Assembly (NCBI RefSeq): GCF_003515685.1
Contig: NZ_QWEG01000015.1
Coordinates: forward strand, 1-64,000
Reading direction: 5' to 3'
DNA: 64,000 bases
Origin: Neobacillus notoginsengisoli
GTDB lineage: Bacteria; Bacillota; Bacilli; Bacillales; Cytobacillaceae
Part shown: one piece after another, positions 28,236-36,674 of the stretch
Layout of the letters: each line of letters opens with the position of its first letter
Position numbering within the stretch: the first letter of the stretch is position 1
Made by a program: the position numbers and the translations under genes
Notes under the pieces: model-generated
What the model was told of the DNA's origin: nothing
Seen by the model: the letters and a program-made list of their open reading frames with translations, nothing else
Databases searched by the model: none

Positions 28236-28412
28236 TTAGCAAACACAGGCGCGGCCGCATGTTGAAGGCATAACGGGTTTGCGGCTGAACCATCTTTTAA
28301 AGACGGATTTCACTTTACTCTCTTTTTTAATGCCCTGGTATTTCCAAGCTTCCCTCGCCATTTGCTCAATCTGTTCTTGTTTCAGCTGAACTAATAAATG
28401 TTCAATGTACAT
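28236..28412 (-). CDS. 58-residue peptide with Cys-rich tail
   Basis: Starts at ATG 28412 after AGGAGGAG. The N-terminal half is amphipathic (MYIEHLLVQLKQEQIEQMAR), the middle basic, and the C-terminus ends CGRACVC. It lies 15 nt upstream of arsP with a perfect ArsR-type box (28429-28444) just before it. A role in binding or delivering trivalent arsenic to ArsP is inferred from context; no family recognised. Confidence 0.72.
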   Translation of the reverse strand: MYIEHLLVQLKQEQIEQMAREAWKYQGIKKESKVKSVFKRWFSRKPVMPSTCGRACVC

Positions 28413-28428
28413 CGTTTACTCCTCCTAT

Positions 28429-28444
28429 ATCAAATAAATTTGAT
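28429..28444 (-). promoter_or_regulatory. ArsR-type operator ATCAA-N6-TTGAT
   Basis: Perfect ATCAA (28429-28433), 6-bp spacer, TTGAT (28440-28444), immediately upstream of the 58-residue gene. A second, wider-spaced ATCAA...TTGAT pair follows at 28451-28474. This suggests a second regulated promoter between arsR and arsP. Confidence 0.7.
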
Positions 28445-28480
28445 TTATCAATCAAAAAAAATGATGAATTTGATAAAAAA

Positions 28481-28807
28481 TTAACAAGAAGATGGACGGA
28501 AAAGGCAGCAAAGTTCTTCGGATAATAAATGGTTAATCTCTTTTTGGTTCAGCATGTAATAACTCCAAGTGCCTTCAGTTCTCTTAGTAATGATTCCAGC
28601 ATCCAAAAGGATTTTTAAATGGTAGGACAACCTGGATTGAGCCATTTCCATTAATGGCGCAAGATCACAAACACACATCTCGCCTTTTTCTGTAAGGATG
28701 TTCATAATTTGCAGTCGTTTCTTATCCGCAATAGCCTTAAACTTAGTCTCATATACTTCAAATAGCTTTTCCGTCGAAACATCTTTTAGAGAAATTTGCA
28801 AATCCAT
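28481..28807 (-). CDS. arsR: ArsR-family regulator of the arsP module
   Basis: 108 residues from ATG 28807 (AAGGAAGTG upstream); the frame extends to 28885 but would overlap operator sequence. Winged helix with MCVCDLAPLMEMAQSRLSYH (Cys45, Cys47) and a C-terminal CCLFRPSSC (Cys100, Cys101, Cys108). The C-terminal cysteines place a possible second or alternative As(III)/MAs(III) site there. Only about 27% like the first ArsR by eye, so not a recent duplicate. Upstream are two perfect ArsR boxes. Confidence 0.88.
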   Translation of the reverse strand: MDLQISLKDVSTEKLFEVYETKFKAIADKKRLQIMNILTEKGEMCVCDLAPLMEMAQSRLSYHLKILLDAGIITKRTEGTWSYYMLNQKEINHLLSEELCCLFRPSSC

Positions 28808-28822
28808 TCTTTCACTTCCTTT

Positions 28823-28896
28823 ATCAAAAATACTTGATGTAAACATCATATATCCAAGATTTGCTAAAGTCAATCCTAAAATCAAAAAAAGTTGAT
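28823..28896 (-). promoter_or_regulatory. Two ArsR-type operators upstream of the second arsR
   Basis: ATCAA-N6-TTGAT at 28823-28838 and again at 28881-28896, both perfect. They precede the minus-strand arsR and fit autoregulation. The second is about 60 bp from the cotJ promoter region. Confidence 0.7.
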
Positions 28897-28928
28897 GTGT
28901 TTTTCATTCTAATTCCATATCGTTTTAG

Positions 28929-28956
28929 CATGAACTTTTCTAAGAGAGCATACTGT
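28929..28956 (+). promoter_or_regulatory. SigE-like promoter of cotJ
   Basis: GCATGA near 28929 and CATACTGT at 28949-28956, separated by about 14 nt, resemble the SigE consensus (ATA-type -35, CATACANT -10). B. subtilis cotJ is SigE-dependent. Confidence 0.45.
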
Positions 28957-28993
28957 GTTAATGGTACCGACTTTTTGGAAAGGAGGAGATGGT

Positions 28994-29236
28994 TTGTACC
29001 CGCGAGATTATCCAATTCATTTTACCCCAATCAAATCTTATCAGCCTTTTCATAGTGTGTTTGATCCTTGTCCGCCAATTGGAAGTAAATTTTATCGAAC
29101 CCCACCTCATATATATATGACTTTTCAGCCGCCAAATCTGGAACAATTCCCGCCTTATGAGGCTTTAATGAAAGGAACCCTCTGGAAGCCGTTGTATGAT
29201 TTTTACGAAAATCCTTATAAAGAGAGGAAGGCTTAA
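28994..29236 (+). CDS. cotJA: Spore coat associated protein CotJA
   Basis: 80 residues from TTG 28994 (AGGAGG 7 nt upstream). Proline- and aromatic-rich, with [20 protein letters not shown], as in CotJA. First of the cotJABC spore-coat operon, made in the mother cell. Its stop is 1 nt from the cotJB start. Confidence 0.88.
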   Translation: MYPRDYPIHFTPIKSYQPFHSVFDPCPPIGSKFYRTPPHIYMTFQPPNLEQFPPYEALMKGTLWKPLYDFYENPYKERKA

Positions 29237-29237
29237 T

Positions 29238-29504
29238 TTGGCCAAGCAAATTGATGATGAATACTATCAATTAATGAGACAAATTCAGGCAGCGGATTTC
29301 GTTCTGGTCGAACTTACACTTTACCTTGATACCCATCCGGATGATGAAAATGCGCTACAGCAATTTAAACAGTATTCCGACTTTTCCAGAAAAATAAAGC
29401 AGGAGTTTGAACAGAAATATGGTCCTTTGCTGCAATTCGGTGTCAGTAACAATCCAGGTCCCCGCTGGGATTGGGGAAGCGGCCCTTGGCCATGGCAGGT
29501 GTAA
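29238..29504 (+). CDS. cotJB: Spore coat protein CotJB
   Basis: 88 residues from TTG 29238 (GAGAGGAAGG upstream). Conserved [19 protein letters not shown] and a C-terminus rich in Trp, Pro and Gly ([16 protein letters not shown]). Coupled to cotJA and 12 nt before cotJC. Confidence 0.9.
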   Translation: MAKQIDDEYYQLMRQIQAADFVLVELTLYLDTHPDDENALQQFKQYSDFSRKIKQEFEQKYGPLLQFGVSNNPGPRWDWGSGPWPWQV

Positions 29505-29516
29505 GGAGGATGTAAC

Positions 29517-30086
29517 ATGTGGGTTTATGAAAAGAAACTGCAATATCCTGTTAAAGTGAGTAAATGCAATCCAACCTTGGCAAAATATCTAATTGAACAA
29601 TATGGAGGGGCGGACGGCGAACTCGCAGCAGCACTCAGATACTTAAATCAAAGGTATACAATTCCCGATAAAGTCGTCGGCCTGTTGACCGATATTGGGA
29701 CGGAAGAGTTCGCCCATCTTGAGATGATTGCGACCATGATCTATAAGCTTACAAAAGATGCCACTCCCCAGCAGCTTAGAGATGCCGGGCTTGGAGATCA
29801 TTACGCCAACCACGATGGGGCCTTATTTTACAATAACGCGGCAGGAGCGCCATGGACCGCCACATATATTCAGGCAAAAGGGGATCCGATTGCGGACCTA
29901 TATGAAGATATCGCCGCAGAGGAAAAAGCGAGGGCGACTTATCAATGGCTGATTGATATTTCCGATGATCCGGACATTAATGATTCATTGAGATTTTTAA
30001 GGGAACGGGAAGTCGTTCACTCCTTGAGATTCCGTGAGGCTGTGGAAATGTTAAAAGAAGAGCGGGATAGAAAAAAGGTGTTTTAG
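29517..30086 (+). CDS. cotJC: Spore coat protein CotJC, manganese-catalase-like
   Basis: 189 residues, same length as B. subtilis CotJC, ferritin-like fold of the Mn-catalase family. Metal-ligand-type Glu and His residues occur in DGELAAALRYL, TEEFAHLEMIATMI and AAEEKARATYQWL. Inner spore coat; peroxide-removing activity is inferred. GGAGG precedes the ATG. Confidence 0.95.
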   Translation: MWVYEKKLQYPVKVSKCNPTLAKYLIEQYGGADGELAAALRYLNQRYTIPDKVVGLLTDIGTEEFAHLEMIATMIYKLTKDATPQQLRDAGLGDHYANHDGALFYNNAAGAPWTATYIQAKGDPIADLYEDIAAEEKARATYQWLIDISDDPDINDSLRFLREREVVHSLRFREAVEMLKEERDRKKVF

Positions 30087-30173
30087 GAATTATTTCTCGG
30101 GAAACTGGCTGCTGAATATGCCGCCTGTTTTTGTTATTACCCTGAATAGTTATAAATGCTGGGTAATGCTAAG

Positions 30174-30200
30174 AAGCGCGGGCAATCCCGCGCTTTACTT
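30174..30200 (+). terminator. Terminator after cotJC
   Basis: AAGCGCGGG, loop CAAT, CCCGCGCTT; the T-run is short. Preceded by a second stem TTACCC/GGGTAA around 30137-30166. Confidence 0.65.
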
Positions 30201-30225
30201 ATCTATACTAATTGCAAAATAATTA

Positions 30226-30705
30226 CTATGACTCTAATTGTTTTTGAAACAATTCTTTTTCAAGCCGCTTCAAGATGCTCTTTGCAAAAAGCCGGCAGCG
30301 GGGGATATCACTTTCTTGCGGAGCCAGTTCAATCTTCAAGGTCGCAGCTAAGGTACTCTTCACGTATAGCATATCCCTGAACGCATCAACCGCCCCGCAA
30401 AAACTAGGATAGAAGCTGTCTCCGGTGCCGGCAACACCAGTAATAATAGACTTGGTATTTTGCTGTTCGAAAGCATCATAAAGTGGCTGCATGCTTGCAG
30501 GAATATCTCCATTACCCCAAGTATAAGTCGCGATTATAACAACATGAAATCTTTCAATTTCAGAAAAAGGAAACTTACTTATATCATATAGAATAGGAAA
30601 CTGGCCATTTTCTTCAAAACATGAGCATAGGTGTTCCGCCAGATCCTTTGTATTGCCAGTCACGGACGTGTAGATAATGGCAATATTATAATTCATCAAA
30701 CCCAT
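30226..30705 (-). CDS. Flavodoxin encoded with ribonucleotide reductase
   Basis: 159 residues: FMN phosphate loop TSVTGNTKDLAE near the N-terminus, flavin-stacking loops TYTWGNGDIPASM and GVAGTGDSFYPSFCGAVD. It overlaps the end of nrdF by 20 nt, so it is translationally coupled. In class Ib systems the third protein is NrdI, a short flavodoxin needed for Mn2-tyrosyl assembly; this protein is a longer classical flavodoxin, so it may serve as NrdI analogue or as electron donor. Start ATG 30705 (alternative ATG 30696). Confidence 0.85.
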   Translation of the reverse strand: MGLMNYNIAIIYTSVTGNTKDLAEHLCSCFEENGQFPILYDISKFPFSEIERFHVVIIATYTWGNGDIPASMQPLYDAFEQQNTKSIITGVAGTGDSFYPSFCGAVDAFRDMLYVKSTLAATLKIELAPQESDIPRCRLFAKSILKRLEKELFQKQLES

Positions 30706-31732
30706 TTGACTGTGTTACCTTTGTATACGTCCGTGACTTTTGTTCGAAAAAATCAGACTTTGTTTCGTTTATCATCTCGTCACTGAACACTTGAATCCAA
30801 GGCATGGGATTATTTTGATCTTCATATAGATTTTTTAAGCCGAGCTGGCGAAACCGCTTATTTGCCAAGTACTCAACATACCCGTAAAACTCCTCAAGAT
30901 TGATCCCGTTTATTTCTTTAAGAATTTCGCTCGCCCATTCCTTCTCCAATTCAACCGCCTGTCCAATTGCATCATATATATACTGGATGTTCCTCTCTGT
31001 ATGAAGTTCCGGATTTTCAGCGAGAAGAATCCTGATAAATTGTGAAATGAAATAAGCATGTTGCATTTCATCCCTTTGAATATAGCTGATCATCGTGCTT
31101 GTCTTGACCATTTTTTGCTGGCGGGCAAGATTATAAAAGAACGCGAACCCAGCGTAAAAGTAGATGCCCTCCAATATGATCGAATTGATACCCAGTTCGA
31201 ATAAGTGCTGAGGAGTAGGGTTTTGGCGGAATTGGTCATATGCATGCAGGATTACACAGTTTCTCTTTTGCACAATCGGATCGGCCTTGGCTTCATTGAA
31301 TCGTTTGTTCTGCTCGCTTAATGGCACAAGTGAGCTTAAGACATACGAATAAGATTCATTATGGACGGCTTCCTGTTGGGCAATGACCGCAAAAATGGCT
31401 TTGAAGCTGGAATCCGTTACATAATCCATCACTTGGCTCATCGTCGGTGTCTGCAGGCTGTCCAGGGAAGCTAGCTGTGTATTGACCCTAAGGAAAATAT
31501 CCTGTTCTACTGGCGAAAGGGAATCCCATTGTTTAATATCATCCTGCATGTTGATTTCCTGCGCCTTCCAAAAGTTTGATAGGAGCGTTTGGTATAAATC
31601 ATACATTTGTGGATGGGCAATATCATTCCAATTGAGCAGGCCGGACGATTCGCCCTGAATAATTCCCGTTGAACGATTTGGTTCCGCATGGTTGAATAAT
31701 TTGCTCTTTTGTAAAGGTGAAACTGTCTTCAT
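30686..31732 (-). CDS. nrdF: Class I ribonucleotide reductase beta subunit
   Basis: 348 residues, ferritin-like R2. Metal ligands are visible as Asp in INMQDDIKQW, Glu and His in QQEAVHNESYSYVL, Glu in LEGIYFYAGFAF, and Glu and His in QRDEMQHAYF. The radical tyrosine is present in ESYSYV, 3-5 residues after the HN. It generates the tyrosyl radical used by the alpha subunit encoded 23 nt upstream. The subclass (Ib NrdF or Ia NrdB) cannot be fixed by eye. Confidence 0.92.
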   Translation of the reverse strand: MKTVSPLQKSKLFNHAEPNRSTGIIQGESSGLLNWNDIAHPQMYDLYQTLLSNFWKAQEINMQDDIKQWDSLSPVEQDIFLRVNTQLASLDSLQTPTMSQVMDYVTDSSFKAIFAVIAQQEAVHNESYSYVLSSLVPLSEQNKRFNEAKADPIVQKRNCVILHAYDQFRQNPTPQHLFELGINSIILEGIYFYAGFAFFYNLARQQKMVKTSTMISYIQRDEMQHAYFISQFIRILLAENPELHTERNIQYIYDAIGQAVELEKEWASEILKEINGINLEEFYGYVEYLANKRFRQLGLKNLYEDQNNPMPWIQVFSDEMINETKSDFFEQKSRTYTKVTQSNGFDEL

Positions 31733-31755
31733 GTTTTTTTATTCTCCTCTCAAGT

Positions 31756-34044
31756 CTAGCTGTGGCAAGCTTCGCATTCCTGGATTTCTTCTTGTGAAGT
31801 GCTTCGCACATAGTAGGTTGTTTTCAATCCTTGCTTCCATGCCTCTAAATGAAGTTTCAATAAATCTTTTGCTTTAATATCGTGCCTAACGTATAAATTA
31901 AAGCTGATCGATTGGTCGATGTGGCGCTGCCGCCTGGCGTTTTGGCGAATGCTCCAGGCCTGGTCCAGTTCGTGCCTAGCCCTCCGGTAGAAGTTATAAG
32001 TAATATGGTTTAAATCGGGAGCCGTCACCTTGAATTTAAAGTTTTTCTTTTCCTCCGCGTATTCAACCGAGTACAATGGGTCAATTCCATCTGTGGAACC
32101 GCCGATTTTCGCTGTTGAAGAGTTGGGGGCGACCGCCATCAGCCAGCCGTTACGGATACCATATTTCCGGACATTCTCTTTTAGTTCCTCCCATCGTCCT
32201 GAACTATAGCTTTTACGATCAAAATAGCGGCCTGTTTCCCATTCCGACCCGATAAAATGGCGATATTGGCCTTTTTCTTTTGCGAGCTCCATTGAAGCCC
32301 GGATTGTAAAGTAAGCAATATCTTCATAAAGTTTATCCGCATAATCGACAGCCTCATCGGTTTCCCAATGGATATGCTTGAGGGCAAGAAGATGGTGCCA
32401 TCCGAATGTTCCAAGGCCAACCGCCCGGAAGGTTTTGTTTGTTAGGTGTGCCTGTCCGACCGGAATATTATTTAAGTCGATGACATTATCGAGCATCCTC
32501 ACCTGTATTGAAATCAATCTGTCAAGAACCTCGGCTGGCACTGCTTTTGATAGATTAATGGATGAAAGATTGCAGACGACGAAATCTCCTGGCCTCCGGA
32601 CAATCACAACGTCCCCATCTTCATTCACATACTCTTTCACAATGGTAGTGGGGGACATATTTTGAGCAATTTCAGTACAAAGGTTGCTGCAATAAATAGA
32701 CGTCCTTCCTTCTCCGGCCAGATGCTTGTTCGGGTTCTGCCTATTGACTTCATCCCGGTAAAACATATAAGGAGTCCCCGTCTCCAGTTGGGCCACCATG
32801 ATCCTTGCCATAATATCCATTGCCCGGTACGTCTTCCGAGGGAGAAGCGGGTTGCTGACAGCCTCAAGGTATTTCTCAGTGAAGAGCTTTTTACCCTCTT
32901 CATCATAAAAATCCTCCAGGCCAAGCGGGTGCCCGTCTTCATCCCGCCAACCCATAAGCTGCTTTACTTGATGGGGGCAGAAGGTGTGCCATTCGCCAAT
33001 GCTTTTTCCGTTCTCATCGGTTTCGAGCAGCTTTTGCATGAACAGGTCAGGGATGGCGATGCCCGTAAAAATATCATGTGCCTTTCTGCGTTCATCTCCA
33101 TTATTCGTTTTTAAATCGAGGAAGCCATTCATGATGTCCTTGTGGAAAATATCAAGATAAATGGCGATGGCGCCCTGCCTTTGCCCAAGCTGGTCGACAC
33201 TTACGGCCGTATCATTTATTAGCCGGATCCATGGAACGACCCCCGAGGACATCCCTTTAAATCCTTTAATATCTGAACCAAGAGCTCTGACTTTTCCAAA
33301 ATAAACACCTATGCCGCCACCATTCTTGCTAAGGCGCGCGATATCCCAATTGTTCAGGTAGATTCCATCAAGGGAATCATCGACGGTATCAATAAAACAG
33401 GATGACAGCTGGCCATAGCTTTTCCCTGCATTTGAAAGGGTAGGGGTTGCAACGGTCATGTATAAATGGCTCATTGCCCAATACGCTTCTTTTACAAGTT
33501 CAAGTCTTTTCGCCCTATCCTCAAAAATCATCAGGGACATGGCAATAATCATAAACCGTTCCTGCGGAAGTTCATACAATCTCCGTTCGTAATCCCTTGC
33601 AAGATATCGATCCGCAAACAAAAACAATCCTATGTACGTAAAAAGCTTATCTCTTTCCGGATTGATTTCACGGGAAAACTCATCAATTTCTTCCTTCGAA
33701 TAGTTATCAAGCAAGTCAGAGGAATAGATTTTCCTTTCTGTAAGTGAAGTTATCAAGTTGTAGAAGTCCGCATATTTTTGCCGGGAATCATAACCCCTGT
33801 TATCCGCGGCCTCCTGATATAATTGCTCAAGATAAAGCCTGGTGGCCACAAATGTCCAATTTGGCTGGTCAATAGCAATGTTATTTAAAGCGTAAAACAA
33901 TGCCTGCTGTTGCGCTTCATTTTCTGATGCTTTGGATTCCAGAAGTTTATTTTCGATTTCTGACATATCCAGCCCGTATTCCGCTGATACAGCTTTCAAA
34001 ATTTGCAGTGTGCATAATTGCCGCTCCTTTAGTTGTTTACTCAA
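31756..34044 (-). CDS. nrdE: Class I ribonucleotide reductase alpha subunit
   Basis: 762 residues; reduces ribonucleoside diphosphates to deoxyribonucleotides. Active-site cysteines lie in QLSSCFIDTVDDSL, SNLCTEI and VVCNLSSINL; the C-terminal redox pair is CEACHS. The N-terminal ~85 residues are helical and do not show the usual VVKRDG start of an ATP cone, so allosteric activity control may be reduced. Start TTG 34044, with GGAGGG 7 nt upstream. First gene of an operon with nrdF and a flavodoxin, expressed through the cobalamin riboswitch at 34195-34372. Confidence 0.93.
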   Translation of the reverse strand: MSKQLKERQLCTLQILKAVSAEYGLDMSEIENKLLESKASENEAQQQALFYALNNIAIDQPNWTFVATRLYLEQLYQEAADNRGYDSRQKYADFYNLITSLTERKIYSSDLLDNYSKEEIDEFSREINPERDKLFTYIGLFLFADRYLARDYERRLYELPQERFMIIAMSLMIFEDRAKRLELVKEAYWAMSHLYMTVATPTLSNAGKSYGQLSSCFIDTVDDSLDGIYLNNWDIARLSKNGGGIGVYFGKVRALGSDIKGFKGMSSGVVPWIRLINDTAVSVDQLGQRQGAIAIYLDIFHKDIMNGFLDLKTNNGDERRKAHDIFTGIAIPDLFMQKLLETDENGKSIGEWHTFCPHQVKQLMGWRDEDGHPLGLEDFYDEEGKKLFTEKYLEAVSNPLLPRKTYRAMDIMARIMVAQLETGTPYMFYRDEVNRQNPNKHLAGEGRTSIYCSNLCTEIAQNMSPTTIVKEYVNEDGDVVIVRRPGDFVVCNLSSINLSKAVPAEVLDRLISIQVRMLDNVIDLNNIPVGQAHLTNKTFRAVGLGTFGWHHLLALKHIHWETDEAVDYADKLYEDIAYFTIRASMELAKEKGQYRHFIGSEWETGRYFDRKSYSSGRWEELKENVRKYGIRNGWLMAVAPNSSTAKIGGSTDGIDPLYSVEYAEEKKNFKFKVTAPDLNHITYNFYRRARHELDQAWSIRQNARRQRHIDQSISFNLYVRHDIKAKDLLKLHLEAWKQGLKTTYYVRSTSQEEIQECEACHS

Positions 34045-34059
34045 CTCTCATCCCTCCAA

Positions 34060-34091
34060 AATAAAAAATCCGCTCAAGTAATTGAGCGGAT
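34060..34091 (-). terminator. Riboswitch-controlled terminator before nrdE
   Basis: On the minus strand ATCCGCTCAA (34091-34082) and TTGAGCGGAT (34077-34068) form a perfect 10-bp stem followed by TTTTTTATTTT, about 15 nt before the nrdE ribosome site. Upstream, ATGAAACGAT (34164-34155 region) can pair perfectly with ATCGTTTCAT (34099-34090), overlapping the terminator stem by 2 nt, so alternative folds exist. Confidence 0.85.
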
Positions 34092-34194
34092 GAAACGATC
34101 ACATCAAAAGGCGCCGAGATAGGAATACATACATGAACGAGCCTTCTGATTGCCATCGTTTCATCTTCCCAATCCCCGAAGAAGTGAAACATCT

Positions 34195-34372
34195 CAAGAA
34201 AGGACAGGTCTCCTGACTTATGCGTCATCCTACTTTGAACCCTTCCCTTACAGGCACCTTTTCTAAAGCACGTTGTAAAGTGGTTTGTTCATTTCGTCTG
34301 CATTTACAGTTGCGGGGGCAGTTCTGGTTTTGCACCAGATTCCCTATTAAGCCTACTGGCATCCTATCTCAA
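34195..34372 (-). promoter_or_regulatory. Cobalamin (AdoCbl) riboswitch
   Basis: Minus-strand bases show the class I cobalamin riboswitch core in order: TAGGGAATCTGGTG, AAAACCAG, the B12 box-like CTGCCCCCGCAACTGTAAA, a variable arm, and GTCAGGAGACCTGTCC at 34217-34201. AdoCbl binding normally promotes termination. Here it precedes a class I reductase operon, which does not itself use B12. Confidence 0.93.
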
Positions 34373-34378
34373 GGCAAT

Positions 34379-34422
34379 ACTATATATGGTTGTAATAAAA
34401 AGATTTTCTATCAATATATTGA
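34379..34422 (-). promoter_or_regulatory. Paired NrdR-box-like sites
   Basis: ACTATATATGGT (34379-34390) matches the core ACWATATATWGT at 11 of 12 positions and TCAATATATTGA (34411-34422) at 10 of 12. Their centres are 32 bp apart, the usual helical spacing of NrdR box pairs. They lie at the promoter of the nrd operon, upstream of the riboswitch. Confidence 0.6.
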
Positions 34423-34548
34423 TTGTGTTTCCTATACTAGCTGATTCAGTTCTAGTTGGCAAGCAAAAACAAAATAGAAATTGAAAAGGGATAGCCAATG
34501 CTATCCCTTTTTCATTGGAGTTCCGATTATTTTTTGCTGCTTTTGCTT

Positions 34549-34878
34549 CTAGGCATCCTCGCTGAATTTATCAAGCATTGTAATCGTATCAACCAAGTGG
34601 TTGTTGAAAATCTGCCGTGCAACTGCCAGAAGTTCAATAATTAAAGGATCGCGTAATGAGTAAATAACACGGTTGCCGTCTTTCGTTCCGGTCACAATGT
34701 TTTTTGATCTTAAAATCATCAACTGCTGGGAAACCGCCGAGCCTTCGCTGCCGACAAGGCTCTGGATTTCATTCACGCTTTTTTCGCCTTCTCCGAGCAG
34801 CTCAAGGATTCTGATCCTTAAAGGATGGGACATGGCTTTAAAAAAATCCGCTTTAAATTTTTGCATTTCAAGATCCAA
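34549..34878 (-). CDS. ArsR-family regulator encoded after SulP
   Basis: 109 residues, winged helix (MSHPLRIRILELLGEGEKSV, GSAVSQQLMILRSKNIV). It has no cysteine, so it is not a thiolate metal sensor of the ArsR type. GGAGGAAAC precedes the ATG. It lies 21 nt after sulP on the same strand and probably autoregulates the two-gene operon through the inverted repeat upstream of sulP. The signal is unknown (redox, sulfur species or anion status are possibilities). Confidence 0.85.
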   Translation of the reverse strand: MDLEMQKFKADFFKAMSHPLRIRILELLGEGEKSVNEIQSLVGSEGSAVSQQLMILRSKNIVTGTKDGNRVIYSLRDPLIIELLAVARQIFNNHLVDTITMLDKFSEDA

Positions 34879-34899
34879 ATCGTTTCCTCCTATACCCCG

Positions 34900-36657
34900 C
34901 TAATTCGTAAGGGCCTGTCTTTGTTCGCCTGCCTTTTGTTTGATTGCCGATAACATTTCGCACTCCCTGAAGGCGAAATGCTTACACCCGAAACATTCAT
35001 GCTTATTCACTAGCTTCAATGCGTAATCAATAGCTTCCCCTGTATGTTCAAAAAAGTGTTTCTCACCTATGACATCATACAGGCCAGTTTTAATTAGAAG
35101 TTCTTTGGGGCCGGGCTTTATTCCGGTAATCAACACTTGCCCATGAACCGAGAAGTCTTTCACAATGCTAGATAAGTGCGCTTCTCCGGTTGTATCCATA
35201 AACGGGACTTTGCCAAGCCTTAAAATTAATACCTTTGGCTTATAGTTTATTGTATTTAGTATCGTTTGTTCAAATGTTTGTGCCGCACCGAAAAAGAGCG
35301 GGCCTTCAATACTGTACATGCTGATTTGCGGGCAATCGTGTGAATTGGCTGCCGAAGGCGATTTTATTGCTTCAAGCTTATTGTCGTCGTTCGGCAAAAC
35401 TTTTGCCGTAACGAGGGCTTCACTCATCCTTTTTGTAAAGATGATTACCGCCATCAGCAGGCCCGCCTGCACTGCAACAGTCAGATTGACAAAAACAGTC
35501 AATAAAAAAGTCACCATCAAAATAATTGAATCAAGGGTTTTTGTTTTGAGTACATTGACAAATACAGTCCGTTCACTCATGTTCCAGGCAACAATCATCA
35601 GAATTGGCGCCATGCTTGCCAAAGGAATTTTGGAAGCATAAGGGGCGAAAAGCATTAGCACAATCAGAACGGCGAAACCATGGATGATTCCTGACATAGG
35701 TGATACCGCGCCGTTTTTAATATTTGTTGCCGTCCTTGCAAGGGCTCCTGTCGCGGGAATCCCGCCAAACAAAGGGGCAATAATATTGGCGACACCTTGT
35801 CCCATCAATTCTTTATTGCTATTATGCCTGCTTCCTGTCATGCCATCCGCAACCACTGCAGATAGGAGTGATTCGATTGCTCCAAGAATGGCAATAATAA
35901 ATGCCGGCTTAATGAGTAGCTGAATTTTCTCAAAAGTAATTACAGGCAGCTGGAATTCGGGCAGGCGGCTTGGAATATCGCCATACATCGAGCCAATGGT
36001 TGCAACATGGCCCGGATATAAATACGTGGCCACGAGCGTAGAAGCAATCAGGCCAAGGAGCGGGCCGGGTACTTTAGGAAACAATTTCGGCGTAAACAAG
36101 ACGGTTACAAGACAGATTGCCGCAGTCGCAATACTGAACATGTTCATACTTTGAATATGCAGGTAAATTTCCCGCAAATTGTTAAAGAAGTACTCATGCC
36201 TTTCGACTCCTGTCAGACCAAAGAAATTCGGGATTTGCCCTACAAAAATGATGACTGCAATCCCTGCCGTAAAGCCAATCGTGACAGGCCGGGGAATAAA
36301 TTTAATCAGTGATCCAAGTCGGAAAACGCCCATTAAAAATAAAATAATTCCCGCAAGAAATCCAGCTATCAGAAGATTTTCAAAACCATATGTCATCACA
36401 ATCCCGAACAAAATCGGAATGAATGCACCAGTTGGGCCGCCAATTTGATACTTGGAGCCGCCAAGTAAAGAGATGAGGATTCCCGCAATAATGGTTGTAT
36501 AAATACCATATTCCGGTTTTACCCCCGATGCAATTGCAAATGCCATCCCGAGAGGAATGGCGATAATGCCGACGACAATACCTGATACGAGGTCTTTTTG
36601 CAGCGAGGTGAGAGAATAATTCTTAAATCTTTCGTCAAAAGCAAATCTGCGCAGCAC
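34900..36657 (-). CDS. SulP family anion transporter with STAS domain
   Basis: 585 residues: about 12-14 helices (residues 15-410) then a cytoplasmic STAS domain (about 450-560, VLILRLGKVPFMDTTGEAHL). It ends in a cysteine-containing tail, HECFGCKHFAFREC, unusual for SulP. Members carry sulfate, bicarbonate or other anions; substrate unknown. Starts at GTG 36657, GGGAG 7 nt upstream. Operon with the ArsR gene. Confidence 0.9.
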   Translation of the reverse strand: MLRRFAFDERFKNYSLTSLQKDLVSGIVVGIIAIPLGMAFAIASGVKPEYGIYTTIIAGILISLLGGSKYQIGGPTGAFIPILFGIVMTYGFENLLIAGFLAGIILFLMGVFRLGSLIKFIPRPVTIGFTAGIAVIIFVGQIPNFFGLTGVERHEYFFNNLREIYLHIQSMNMFSIATAAICLVTVLFTPKLFPKVPGPLLGLIASTLVATYLYPGHVATIGSMYGDIPSRLPEFQLPVITFEKIQLLIKPAFIIAILGAIESLLSAVVADGMTGSRHNSNKELMGQGVANIIAPLFGGIPATGALARTATNIKNGAVSPMSGIIHGFAVLIVLMLFAPYASKIPLASMAPILMIVAWNMSERTVFVNVLKTKTLDSIILMVTFLLTVFVNLTVAVQAGLLMAVIIFTKRMSEALVTAKVLPNDDNKLEAIKSPSAANSHDCPQISMYSIEGPLFFGAAQTFEQTILNTINYKPKVLILRLGKVPFMDTTGEAHLSSIVKDFSVHGQVLITGIKPGPKELLIKTGLYDVIGEKHFFEHTGEAIDYALKLVNKHECFGCKHFAFRECEMLSAIKQKAGEQRQALTN

Positions 36658-36674
36658 AATGACACTCCCTTATT

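Noticed and set aside
31756-34044. Class II (B12-dependent) ribonucleotide reductase, suggested by the riboswitch
   Set aside because: The protein has the class I alpha layout with C-terminal CEACHS and is followed by a metal-ligand-complete R2 subunit.
34037-34228. 63-residue open frame upstream of nrdE
   Set aside because: Lies within the cobalamin riboswitch and its expression platform.
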